The notes under the pieces were generated by a model that did no database searches, had not been told where the DNA came from, and saw only the letters and a program-made list of their open reading frames with translations. Positions 7,259-15,741 of a stretch of 64,000 nucleotides of DNA are shown in pieces (the first letter of the stretch is position 1; every line of letters begins with the position of its first letter). This DNA is from Shewanella kaireitica (lineage in GTDB: Bacteria > Pseudomonadota > Gammaproteobacteria > Enterobacterales > Shewanellaceae). The stretch lies in contig NZ_JAKIKQ010000010.1 of assembly GCF_023284045.1 (NCBI RefSeq), forward strand, positions 1-64,000, given 5' to 3'. Made by a program: the position numbers and the translations under genes.

Positions 7259-8674
7259 ATGCTTAACGCACTCGATAACTTAAAAAAGATGGTTAATATT
7301 GATATAGATCCATCTATCACTTACCAAGATATTAATTACCAAGGACCTAAAAAATACAATTTGGTCAATTTTGATATTAGCGATGCTTACTCATCATTAA
7401 TCATGATGCAAGGATTACTCGTTGCCAACATTTGGAAAATGAAAACAGGTCAAGGACAACATATTGAAATTGACCACGAAAGAGCAATGGAGCAGATGTA
7501 TCGTCCTTTCTTCATTCATATTAATGGACAGCCGCAAAATATATCAGGCTTAGGTCGCCACACTTCCCTCACCCACAAAACAAAAGATGGTCGCTTCATT
7601 GAGACCATGAATACTTTTAATCGCCTACATGAGAAAACACTAGAAGTACTCGACTGTTCGCCGGCAAAAGATAAAGTCGATGCAGCTTATGCCAGTAAAA
7701 CGGCAACGCAGTGGGAAGAACAACTCAATGCAGAAGGGCTCAGTTGTTGTATACACCGTAGCTTTGAAGAGTTTAAAGCGACCAAGCAGGGCCAATACTT
7801 GGAGTCTGTAACTCCTTTTGAAGTTACATCACTAGGCACCGGAACTATCGTGCCATTCAAACCATCTGCACGACCATTAAGTGATATCAAAATTGTTGAT
7901 CTAAGCCACGTATTAGCTGGACCTTCCATGTCTAATTTATTAGCAGAACAAGGCGCCAATGTTATCCATGTATCCAACCCCGGTGCAGAACGAGTACCGC
8001 TAAATGTGTTAGATACCGGACATGGTAAAAGAAACGTCGAACTAAGCCTAAATACTGAGTCAGGCTTAGCTAAATTAAAAGAATTAGTCCAAGACGCTGA
8101 TATTTTTGTAAATGGTTATGCACCTAATAGACTGGCAGATAAATTCGGCCTTAGCTTTGAAACTTTAACAACACTAAACCCTAATCTGATCATTGTCACT
8201 GAAAACATGTACGGTGGCGGGCCATGGGGTAATAGACCTGGTTGGGAGAACCTAGGCCAAGCCGTTACAGGTATGATGATGGAGATAGGTACAGAGGAAA
8301 GTCCTTTACCTTTCCCCTATGGAGCTCTCAATGATTACAGCACCGGAATAATGGGCGCAATAGGCGTGCTTAAAGCACTGCATATAAGAGCGACAACAGG
8401 CGGTAGCCAACATGTTAGTGTCGCACTGGCACGCACCGCAATGTGGTTTCAACAGCAACCTAAAACCAAGCAAGTTAAAAATCTGGAAGCGTTTAAACAA
8501 TACTTAGGAGGGATATTGAATGGTGGTCATAAAAGTGAGCACTCGATTGAAACGCCCTCTCCATTTGGAGTTATAACGCATTTAAAACCTGTTCTGGAAT
8601 ATTCTGAAACCAAAGCATATTGGGATAGACCAGCCTCACCTTTGGGAAGTTCACTACCGACTTGGGAAGATTAA
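7259..8674 (+). CDS. Family III CoA-transferase-like protein, permuted architecture, copy 2
   Basis: 471 residues, clearly paralogous to the 399-1817 product along its whole length. It has the same rearranged layout. Residues 40-180 resemble the second half of a family III CoA-transferase (SDAYSS with Asp42, KTGQGQHIEIDHERAME, LTHKTKDGRF). Residues 210-470 resemble a nearly full copy beginning DLSHVLAGPSMS, with DYSTG carrying the expected catalytic Asp359 and ending KPVLEYSETKAYWDRP. The substrate is unknown. An AGGA Shine-Dalgarno precedes the ATG by seven bases. It is monocistronic, with its own upstream palindrome and a downstream terminator. A separate cysteine pair (SCC near 162-164) is not shared with copy 1. 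Confidence 0.82.
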   Translation: MLNALDNLKKMVNIDIDPSITYQDINYQGPKKYNLVNFDISDAYSSLIMMQGLLVANIWKMKTGQGQHIEIDHERAMEQMYRPFFIHINGQPQNISGLGRHTSLTHKTKDGRFIETMNTFNRLHEKTLEVLDCSPAKDKVDAAYASKTATQWEEQLNAEGLSCCIHRSFEEFKATKQGQYLESVTPFEVTSLGTGTIVPFKPSARPLSDIKIVDLSHVLAGPSMSNLLAEQGANVIHVSNPGAERVPLNVLDTGHGKRNVELSLNTESGLAKLKELVQDADIFVNGYAPNRLADKFGLSFETLTTLNPNLIIVTENMYGGGPWGNRPGWENLGQAVTGMMMEIGTEESPLPFPYGALNDYSTGIMGAIGVLKALHIRATTGGSQHVSVALARTAMWFQQQPKTKQVKNLEAFKQYLGGILNGGHKSEHSIETPSPFGVITHLKPVLEYSETKAYWDRPASPLGSSLPTWED

Positions 8675-9082
8675 GCAATGCAATCCATCTAGCTCTGAAT
8701 TATGCTACCTACTGTTAACAATCATTAACGAATCGAGACAAAACGTAACGACTCACTATGTTGACAGCAAACCGTATGATTTTCTGGATATTAAAATAAT
8801 CAAAGCCACGAACTTTAATCGGTCGTGGTTTTTTACATCAGCTTTACCAAGGTAATAATAGGTACTATCTATAATTAAACTCATAGCTCAATCTATCAGC
8901 TAATCACTAGACGTTCGTTCTAGTTAAAGCTTTATTATTGCTTTGAAGCAAAAGAGATTCACGATATCAAGAGTTTATCACCATACCAGTTCCCAATACA
9001 ATGAATGCTACTTAATGACAAGCATCAATTATCCATATGCAGTGACCTCACCCGGTTACTATTTACAACTCAAGAGTAAAAA
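8675..9082. other. Intergenic region with terminator
   Basis: Contains the terminator of the preceding gene (8802-8834) and about 250 bases of AT-rich leader before the HlyD-type gene. No other feature was recognised. Confidence 0.5.
8802..8834 (+). terminator. Rho-independent terminator after CoA-transferase copy 2
   Basis: Stem AAAGCCACGA / TCGTGGTTTT (one G-T pair), an 11-base loop and a run of six T. Confidence 0.8.
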
Positions 9083-10162
9083 ATGATTAAAAGTCGCTCT
9101 CTCAACCTAAGCTACTACACCAATAAAATCGTTGCAGTGACAATGATTACTTTCTTATTCAGTGCATTCTGCATGGTGATAAGTGATATTCATGCACCAT
9201 TTACCACTCATTCGTACTTAAAAAGGCACGTGGTATCAATTTCATCACAAGTCGCAGGTACAATAGACAGTGTACGAGTAAAAAATGGGGACATTGTAAA
9301 TAAAGGCACTCCTTTATTTAGTGTCGATAAGACTGAGTTAATCGAAAATAGGGATATAGCTTATGCCAACTTAGTGATTAGTGAACAACACATAGCGAAT
9401 CTTAAAATCGAAGTTGAAATTGCGAAAGATAAAGTGGCACAGCAAAACGAGATCGTGGCTAATAGTTTTAAACATTATAAAAGATATGAAAAACTAATGC
9501 TTAATAACAGTATCGGTCAAGAACAATATGATAATGCTAAATTAGAATATAGGGATGAACTAAAAGAGCTAGAACAAAACAAATTAGATCTAAACTCTAA
9601 AGAAATAAAACTCGGAGAAAATGGGGAAAATGGCGGTCTAATGTTAGCAATTTCTATTTTGAATCGTTCCGATAACAAGATAAAAAAATCAATAACTTTT
9701 TCCCCAATATCAGGACGCGTGACAAATCTAAAATTGGATATAGGCCAGACAATTGATAAAGGTACAGCACAAATAGCTATTGCATCAAACAGCCCAGAAG
9801 AACTGATCGCTAACTTCAATGAAAAGTCTTTGGGGATTTTAAGTCGTGCCCGCGTGCTCGTAGTATTTGATGCTATGCCAGGTCAAGTATTCCATGGCGT
9901 GGTTGATTCTGTTGATTCAGCAGTATCAAGTGCAACCCAAAAAACAGATGATGCAGGTAAAGAAGCTTACATTGAAAAAGATGATCGTTGGATAAGAAAA
10001 AGTCAGCAAATTCGCAGCACTATCATTTTTGAGCAACAGTTTGATAACTTAGTGTCAGGCTCTAAGGCAACTGTAATGGTCATACCTGAAGGGACGCTAT
10101 TTTGGAAATACTTCTCAACAAGTGTGATGCAGCTAATGGCAATGTTCCGTTATATCTACTAA
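9083..10162 (+). CDS. HlyD/EmrA-type membrane fusion protein
   Basis: 359 residues. One N-terminal membrane anchor (about 18-36) is followed by a split biotinyl-lipoyl-like domain (VSISSQVAGTIDSVRVKNGD and ITFSPISGRVTNLKLDIGQT). These flank a long, charged coiled-coil hairpin (about 95-185), and a beta-barrel region closes the protein. This is the layout of periplasmic adaptor subunits of efflux systems (EmrA, AaeA, YibH). The following gene encodes a multi-pass membrane protein of the DUF2955 type, a common partner of such adaptors. The pair probably exports a small molecule. No outer-membrane channel gene is adjacent, so a TolC-like protein elsewhere is presumably used. Confidence 0.82.
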   Translation: MIKSRSLNLSYYTNKIVAVTMITFLFSAFCMVISDIHAPFTTHSYLKRHVVSISSQVAGTIDSVRVKNGDIVNKGTPLFSVDKTELIENRDIAYANLVISEQHIANLKIEVEIAKDKVAQQNEIVANSFKHYKRYEKLMLNNSIGQEQYDNAKLEYRDELKELEQNKLDLNSKEIKLGENGENGGLMLAISILNRSDNKIKKSITFSPISGRVTNLKLDIGQTIDKGTAQIAIASNSPEELIANFNEKSLGILSRARVLVVFDAMPGQVFHGVVDSVDSAVSSATQKTDDAGKEAYIEKDDRWIRKSQQIRSTIIFEQQFDNLVSGSKATVMVIPEGTLFWKYFSTSVMQLMAMFRYIY

Positions 10163-10176
10163 CAAAAGTGACTAAG

Positions 10177-11214
10177 ATGAATGACACACTAATGAATAAA
10201 GTCATAATGAACAGAGCTATAACTCGAGTGAGCATATTCTATACTTTGTCAATTGTACTGGGAGAGTGTCTACAGCTCTCTCAAGTTGTATTATGTGTAT
10301 TACTCGCTCCAGCTATTATTAGTGGTTCTAGCTTTAATTTTAGGGTGATCTTTAAATTTATTACTAGATTACTTGTATTTTTACTGCTGGGGCTGCTCGT
10401 AGGTGAGATCTTTATTTCAAATCAATTCTTTATGCTAATGCTAAGCACTATCTCATTGTTCGGTTTAATTTCTATCGTTAAAAAACCATCAGCTTTAATA
10501 ACTTATAGCACCCCGATATTTCTGTATTGCTATGCCATAATAAATTTGACTCACGGTATAACAGTTGAATCTTCAGTAATGGTTGTATTACAAGCCATCT
10601 TTTATATGGTTCCCTTAGGTTGGCTTTGCTTTAAGTTGTTTCCATCGTATAACGAAGCAAGAATACCCGTCATAGAGACAACTGAAGAAAACATATCCGT
10701 AGCACACGCAATAGGGATCGTATCACTTATCTCAATAGGTTTACTCATGTTCATAACTATTGACATAATCGATGCCATTTTTTGCCTTTCTGTTGTGATA
10801 AATGCATCATTAAGAAGCGGATTGAAGCAAGGTAGAGCGGTCGTAAAAAGCATCATTCCAGTTCAAATATCAGGTTGCATTATTGCATTAGCATTCCATT
10901 GGTTGCTTCTAGGGCATCAAAACAGAGTTCTACTATTTGTGGTGTTGCTTTTTACCTTTATCTTCACTATTTATTATTTCTCTTTTAACACAGAGCTTAG
11001 ACATAAAGAGATCCCTAATTTTGAAGTGAGCTTACTGAATGCAGTCCTAATTCCATTAACTCTCTATACTGGTTCAAACGGGTTTATGTTAGAACCATTC
11101 ATTCGCCGTTGTGTAGATATGACTTCTGTGTGGTTTATTCTAACACTGCTACTTACCTGTTTAGCATACTGCCTCGCAAAAAGGCATCATCAAGTAATGT
11201 CATTAAACTTATAA
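10177..11214 (+). CDS. DUF2955-like integral membrane protein, partner of the HlyD-type adaptor
   Basis: 345 residues from the ATG at 10177, 14 bases after the adaptor stop. The frame stays open back to 10102 inside the upstream gene, but a 60-base overlap is less likely. The protein has about ten hydrophobic segments in two blocks (about 20-150 and 195-335), separated by a charged stretch around 155-195. Layout and gene partner fit the DUF2955 family, distantly like the FUSC/AaeB exporters. The transported substrate is unknown. I recognise the family mainly by context and topology, so the name is tentative. Confidence 0.65.
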   Translation: MNDTLMNKVIMNRAITRVSIFYTLSIVLGECLQLSQVVLCVLLAPAIISGSSFNFRVIFKFITRLLVFLLLGLLVGEIFISNQFFMLMLSTISLFGLISIVKKPSALITYSTPIFLYCYAIINLTHGITVESSVMVVLQAIFYMVPLGWLCFKLFPSYNEARIPVIETTEENISVAHAIGIVSLISIGLLMFITIDIIDAIFCLSVVINASLRSGLKQGRAVVKSIIPVQISGCIIALAFHWLLLGHQNRVLLFVVLLFTFIFTIYYFSFNTELRHKEIPNFEVSLLNAVLIPLTLYTGSNGFMLEPFIRRCVDMTSVWFILTLLLTCLAYCLAKRHHQVMSLNL

Positions 11215-11740
11215 ACCTATCAAGGGTTTCAATATCTAGAAAGGCCAAATTCTCTATTATTTCATAATGAATCTTTAACCTCTCGATTGATTAGATTTGT
11301 ATCATGGCCGAATAGCCTAGTTTACTAATCATTTTTTCATAAAATCCAAGTGTAGATGCTACTGTGGCCGTTAATGGCTAACGATTGCCTCTGGAGAGTA
11401 CACTATTAAACCCACATTAGTTTTCGTATGGAAAACTCAAATGATAGTAGCTTGAATATGCTTTACCCCTAAGTGATAAAACGCAAGAGTAAGTTAGCTT
11501 ATTGCTCTAATAACCAAAAGTCAGCGAGTGCGCAATGACTCCGTGACACATACAATGTAAGAACACTATCGCTTAAAATTTGAATATTAAAAACAACATT
11601 CATGTACTAATTTTCGGGTTTTTATCTACACCTTTTGTTAGAATCGCCTGTTATTTTATGGCTACGTTATTCGTTGCCATACTTTGTTTACCATTAAGCA
11701 TCACGCAAAGTATTCAAGTTTTACTATTTAAAGGCAGGCT
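11215..11740. other. Long intergenic region before the radical SAM gene
   Basis: 526 bases without a supported gene. It contains a small perfect hairpin AGTTTTC-GTATG-GAAAACT at 11419-11437 and AT-rich sequence typical of a promoter region near 11580-11740. No terminator for the DUF2955-like gene was recognised. Confidence 0.5.
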
Positions 11741-13675
11741 ATGACCGTTCTTCTAATGACCCCTCCCATGACTCAGCTTAATACGCCTTATCCGGCAACG
11801 GCGTATTTAACGGGTTTTTTACGCTCCCAAGGCTATGAGGCGGTGCAGCGAGATCCTGCTATTGAGCTTTTCTTAGAGATGATGACAGCCCCCGCGCTGG
11901 AGATTATTCGTCAGCACGTAGAAGAGAACTTTGAGCACTTTGAAGACGACGAACTGCCTGATGCGATATTTAATTTTTTAGCCGAGTTTGACCGCTACCA
12001 CCTTACTGTTGAGAGTGCGATTCGGTTTTTGCAGGGAAAAGATCCAAGCCTTGCGATGCGAATTAACTCGCGCCGTTTTCTACCCGAAGGCCCAGCATTC
12101 GATACCATTACACAAATGGAAGCGGTATCTGGTGATGTATTGCAAGCAGCCTTTGGTAACTTAGGGGTACAAGATAAAGCTAAATATCTAGCCACCTTAT
12201 TTATTAACGATCTGTCCAGTGTTATCACTCAAGGCGTTGATCCCTATTTTGAAGTGAGCCGCTACGGCGAGCAATTAGCGGCGGCAAACCCAAGTTTCGA
12301 TAACCTCTACGAGACCTTAATGGGTGAGCCGAGCTTTAGCTCTGAAATATTGGAACAATTAGTTGAGCATTATTTGGAAGAAACTCAACCTAGCGTAGTG
12401 GCGCTTACAGTGCCCTTCCCCGGCAATATGTTGGGTGCGCTGCGTATTGCGCAAACCTGTAAAGCCATCAATCCCGATATTCCTATTGTGGTTGGCGGTG
12501 GTTTTATTAATACCGAGCTACGCGCCCTTAAAGATCCCCGCGTGTTCGAGTTTATTGATTTTATCTGTCTCGATGACGGTGAACGCCCTTTCATAACCTT
12601 GCTGGAGTATTTTCAAGGCCAGCGCGAAGTGGACGATCTTGTACGCACCTATTTCCTCGCCGAAGATGAAAACGGTGAGGCTTATGTCCATTTCAATGAA
12701 AATGACCAGCTGCAAGATATCCCACAAACAGAGGTTGGCGCGCCGATATATGATGGCTTGCCATTAGACGATTACCTGTCTTTATGCGAAATGCTTAACC
12801 CGATGCACCGTATATGGAGTGATGGTCGTTGGAATAAGCTCACCATTGCCCATGGTTGTTACTGGCGTAAATGTAGTTTCTGCGATGTTAGCCTCGATTA
12901 TATCGACCGTTTTGACTCAGCGAGTGCGGATGTTCTAGTCGATAGAATTGAGCTGCTTATTGAAGAGACTGGCGAGACAGGTTTCCACTTTGTTGATGAG
13001 GCGCTGCCGCCAAAGTTATTATTTACTTTTGCTAAACGACTCATCGAACGTGGCGTAGTAATCAGTTGGTGGGGCAATATCCGTTTTGAACGCACCTTTA
13101 GCGAAGCACGTTGCCAATTGTTAGCTGATTCGGGCTGTATTGCGGTCAGTGGAGGTCTAGAAGTCGCATCAGATAGGCTATTAAAGCTGATGAAAAAAGG
13201 CGTTAGCGTTGAACGCGTCGCTCAGGTGACGAAAGCCTTCAGCGATGCTGGTATTTTAGTGCACGCCTACCTGATGTATGGCTTCCCCACTCAAACAGAG
13301 CAAGAAACCGTTGACTCGCTAGAAATGGTTAGACAGATGATGCAGCAAGGCTGCTTTCAATCCGCCTACTGGCACCGCTTTGTCGCGACCATACATAGCC
13401 CAATTGGTTTAAACCCTGAAAGTTTTGGTATTACCCTAGCTGAGAGACCAGAGATTTTATTTGCTGAAAATGATGTCGATTTTACCGACCCAACCGGAAC
13501 TAATCACGAGATGCTTGGCGAAGGCCTAAGAAAAGCTATCTATAATTATATGCACGGTATTGGTTTTGATCAGCCAATGAGCTTCTGGTTTAATCAAGAT
13601 GTAAAACCGACCAGCATGAGAAAAGACTTTGTTTCAAGAGCGGTAAGTAACCTCATCACCAGTAATGATGGCTGA
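11741..13675 (+). CDS. Radical SAM protein with N-terminal B12-binding-like region
   Basis: 644 residues. The segment from about 215 to 300 has the Rossmann-like look of B12-binding domains (VVALTVPFPGNMLGALRIAQ, IVVGGGFINTE, LDDGERPF), but I see no DxHxxG cobalt-ligand motif. A radical SAM core follows. Its cluster cysteines are C373, C378 and C381 in GCYWRKCSFCD, a CX4CX2C spacing instead of the textbook CX3CX2C, found in some members of this group. Later core features are FHFVDEALPP, SWWGNIRFE and GLEVASDRLLKLMKKG. Such proteins use a 4Fe-4S cluster and SAM for radical chemistry; the substrate here is unknown. The gene stands alone, with no partner enzyme or precursor peptide nearby. The N-terminal 200 residues are not recognised. 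Confidence 0.85.
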   Translation: MTVLLMTPPMTQLNTPYPATAYLTGFLRSQGYEAVQRDPAIELFLEMMTAPALEIIRQHVEENFEHFEDDELPDAIFNFLAEFDRYHLTVESAIRFLQGKDPSLAMRINSRRFLPEGPAFDTITQMEAVSGDVLQAAFGNLGVQDKAKYLATLFINDLSSVITQGVDPYFEVSRYGEQLAAANPSFDNLYETLMGEPSFSSEILEQLVEHYLEETQPSVVALTVPFPGNMLGALRIAQTCKAINPDIPIVVGGGFINTELRALKDPRVFEFIDFICLDDGERPFITLLEYFQGQREVDDLVRTYFLAEDENGEAYVHFNENDQLQDIPQTEVGAPIYDGLPLDDYLSLCEMLNPMHRIWSDGRWNKLTIAHGCYWRKCSFCDVSLDYIDRFDSASADVLVDRIELLIEETGETGFHFVDEALPPKLLFTFAKRLIERGVVISWWGNIRFERTFSEARCQLLADSGCIAVSGGLEVASDRLLKLMKKGVSVERVAQVTKAFSDAGILVHAYLMYGFPTQTEQETVDSLEMVRQMMQQGCFQSAYWHRFVATIHSPIGLNPESFGITLAERPEILFAENDVDFTDPTGTNHEMLGEGLRKAIYNYMHGIGFDQPMSFWFNQDVKPTSMRKDFVSRAVSNLITSNDG

Positions 13676-14032
13676 GCAGTCGTTACATAAACCAAAACAC
13701 TAACCATCATCAGGGCCACCTTCTTTATATACATCAGAACGTGGCCTAATTTGATTTCCCCAAAAGCACTTTTTGATATCACTGACTACTAATGTAGCGG
13801 CTTATCTTTGTTTTTCACGTCCACTTAGTCTTAGGTACTTTTTATCACGCGCTTATCAACAAGCCCTATTCTTATAACTTGACAATAACAGTCTCTTTTA
13901 GTGAATTTTGAGTGCTAGCTTGTTGTTATGAAATGAAATATTAGAAATAATATCAACTCTATGTTTAAGGGAAACCAAATACCTTGGTATCTGTTGGACA
14001 CAATGACACTTTTTCTAAACGGAATTTCTACA
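13676..14032. other. Intergenic region before the small lipoprotein gene
   Basis: An inverted GGCCAC / GTGGCC repeat occurs near 13711-13744 and may be part of a weak terminator for the radical SAM gene. Nothing else was recognised. Confidence 0.4.
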
Positions 14033-14293
14033 ATGAAAAAAGCACTACTGCTCTTAGTCGCAATATCTTCACTAACAGCTTGTACTGACGGTACAACTGG
14101 CAAAGCTTGCCTAGGAAAAAACAATGATTCGTTAGTTGAAGGCATGCAAGATCAATGTAAAGCAGGTGATGCGGTTGCAACAAAACACCCAGCCTATTTC
14201 TGTGACTTCAATTATGCCATTGCATATAACGACTATAACTCAGCAATGTGTATCTACAACGGCGAGCAAAAAGCAGAACGAACAGCGGATTAA
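14033..14293 (+). CDS. Small cysteine-containing lipoprotein
   Basis: 86 residues from ATG 14033. The frame is open back to 13961, but only this start begins with a signal sequence (MKKALLLLVAISSLTACTDG; lipobox LTAC). The mature part of about 70 residues has four further cysteines (KACLG, DQCKAG, YFCDFNY, AMCIYN), suggesting two disulfides in the periplasm. It resembles small conserved lipoproteins of Shewanella and Vibrio of unknown role. A weak hairpin (AGGTG...CACCT, 14301-14328) follows the stop. I do not recognise a function. Confidence 0.7.
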   Translation: MKKALLLLVAISSLTACTDGTTGKACLGKNNDSLVEGMQDQCKAGDAVATKHPAYFCDFNYAIAYNDYNSAMCIYNGEQKAERTAD

Positions 14294-14665
14294 CTATATT
14301 AGGTGTTTAGTCATTAGATTAAGCACCTCTAATTTCAATCCGTATAAGACTTAACTTCTTCACTTCTCTAAGCTTTCACATCATCTAGTTCATCACTTTT
14401 ATCGAGCATTCTTTTTTTGCTAAGTTTTGCTGCCACTGTTGCCCACTTAAAAATCATATTGGTGTCATTCTTCAAAAGTTTCCTTGAGCTCCTGTATCGA
14501 TTGTTAAAAACCGCAACAAATAAACTTTTTCGCTACATTAGTTACAAAAACAACCAACTCAAACTTCACGAGTAAACATAACCACCTGTATTTAAAGCAA
14601 TATTCACATTGGCACATATAATGCTTTGTAAGGGGTAATGAAACAACTTAAATGGGTTTAAAGAC
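14294..14665. other. Intergenic region before the RND efflux operon
   Basis: Contains the weak hairpin at 14301-14328 and an AT-rich stretch that should hold the efflux operon promoter. No operator or regulator gene was recognised. Confidence 0.45.
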
Positions 14666-15727
14666 ATGGAAGCACTTAATAACAACAAAATTATCCTACC
14701 AATTATGCTTGCCGCGCTACTTTCTGCATGTGGTGCAGAAGAAGAGGTAAAGGAAGAAGAAAAATATGCCGTTCCAGTAGAAACTGCAACCGTTATTCAA
14801 GGCGATGTATCCTCTTTTTATAGCACTACCGCGACACTTGAAGCACCAGAAGAAGCAAAAGTCGTTACCCGTGTTGCCGGTCTTATCCAATCTATTAGTG
14901 TAGAGGAAGGCGATCGCGTCACTAAGGGTCAATTACTTGCGGTAATCGATTCGAAAAGACAGAAATTTGATTTAGACCGTTCACAGGCGGAAGTTGAAAT
15001 TATTGAGCAAGAACTTAACCGTCTCAAAAAAATCAGCAATAAAGAGTTCTTCAGTGCAGACTCGATGGCTAAACTCGAATACAACCTGCAAGCAGCCATG
15101 GCTAAACGCGACTTGGCAGCTTTGTACGTACAAGAAAGCATGATCCGCTCACCGATTGACGGCGTAGTCGCGACCCGCTTTGTTAAGTCTGGCAACATGG
15201 CAAAAGAGTTTGATGAGCTATTTTATATCGTTAATCAAGATGAGCTATACGGCATTGTACATCTGCCTGAGCAACAATTGCAGCACCTTCGTTTAGGCCA
15301 AGATGCACAGATATTTGCCAACAAACACACTAAAGACACCACTCACGCTACCGTTCTTCGCATTAGCCCTATTGTTGATGCTCAAAGCGGCACCTTTAAA
15401 GTGACGCTGTCAGTACCCAATCGAAAAGCCACGCTTAAAGCCGGTATGTTCACTCGTGTAGAACTGCGTTATGACACCCACAATGACGTGATTACCGTTC
15501 CTTATAACGCGCTAGTTAATCAAGACAATGAGTTTGCACTGTACGTCATCGATGGTAGCAACGCCAACCGTCGTACTGTGACTTTGGGCTACCGTGAGGC
15601 TGATACTGTTGAAGTGGTTGCAGGTATAGAGCCTGGCGAACAAATCGTTATCCGTGGTCATCAAAATCTTAAAGATCAGTCACTGGTTGAAGTGATTGGT
15701 TCTTTAGATATTGCATCAGCTAAATAG
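14666..15727 (+). CDS. RND efflux periplasmic adaptor (lipoprotein)
   Basis: 353 residues. The signal ends in a lipobox (LLSAC, Cys22), followed by an acidic linker. The lipoyl-like halves (VVTRVAGLIQSISVEEGDRV and SMIRSPIDGVVATRF) flank a short helical hairpin, and a beta-barrel and membrane-proximal domain follow. It connects the RND pump to an outer-membrane channel. It is the first gene of a three-gene operon with two RND permeases, which begin 14 bases downstream and then overlap each other. No outer-membrane factor is encoded here, so TolC is the likely partner. One adaptor with two different permeases recalls Vibrio VexIJK or E. coli MdtABC; orthology is an inference. Confidence 0.88.
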   Translation: MEALNNNKIILPIMLAALLSACGAEEEVKEEEKYAVPVETATVIQGDVSSFYSTTATLEAPEEAKVVTRVAGLIQSISVEEGDRVTKGQLLAVIDSKRQKFDLDRSQAEVEIIEQELNRLKKISNKEFFSADSMAKLEYNLQAAMAKRDLAALYVQESMIRSPIDGVVATRFVKSGNMAKEFDELFYIVNQDELYGIVHLPEQQLQHLRLGQDAQIFANKHTKDTTHATVLRISPIVDAQSGTFKVTLSVPNRKATLKAGMFTRVELRYDTHNDVITVPYNALVNQDNEFALYVIDGSNANRRTVTLGYREADTVEVVAGIEPGEQIVIRGHQNLKDQSLVEVIGSLDIASAK

Positions 15728-15741
15728 ACTCGGAGCGCGCT

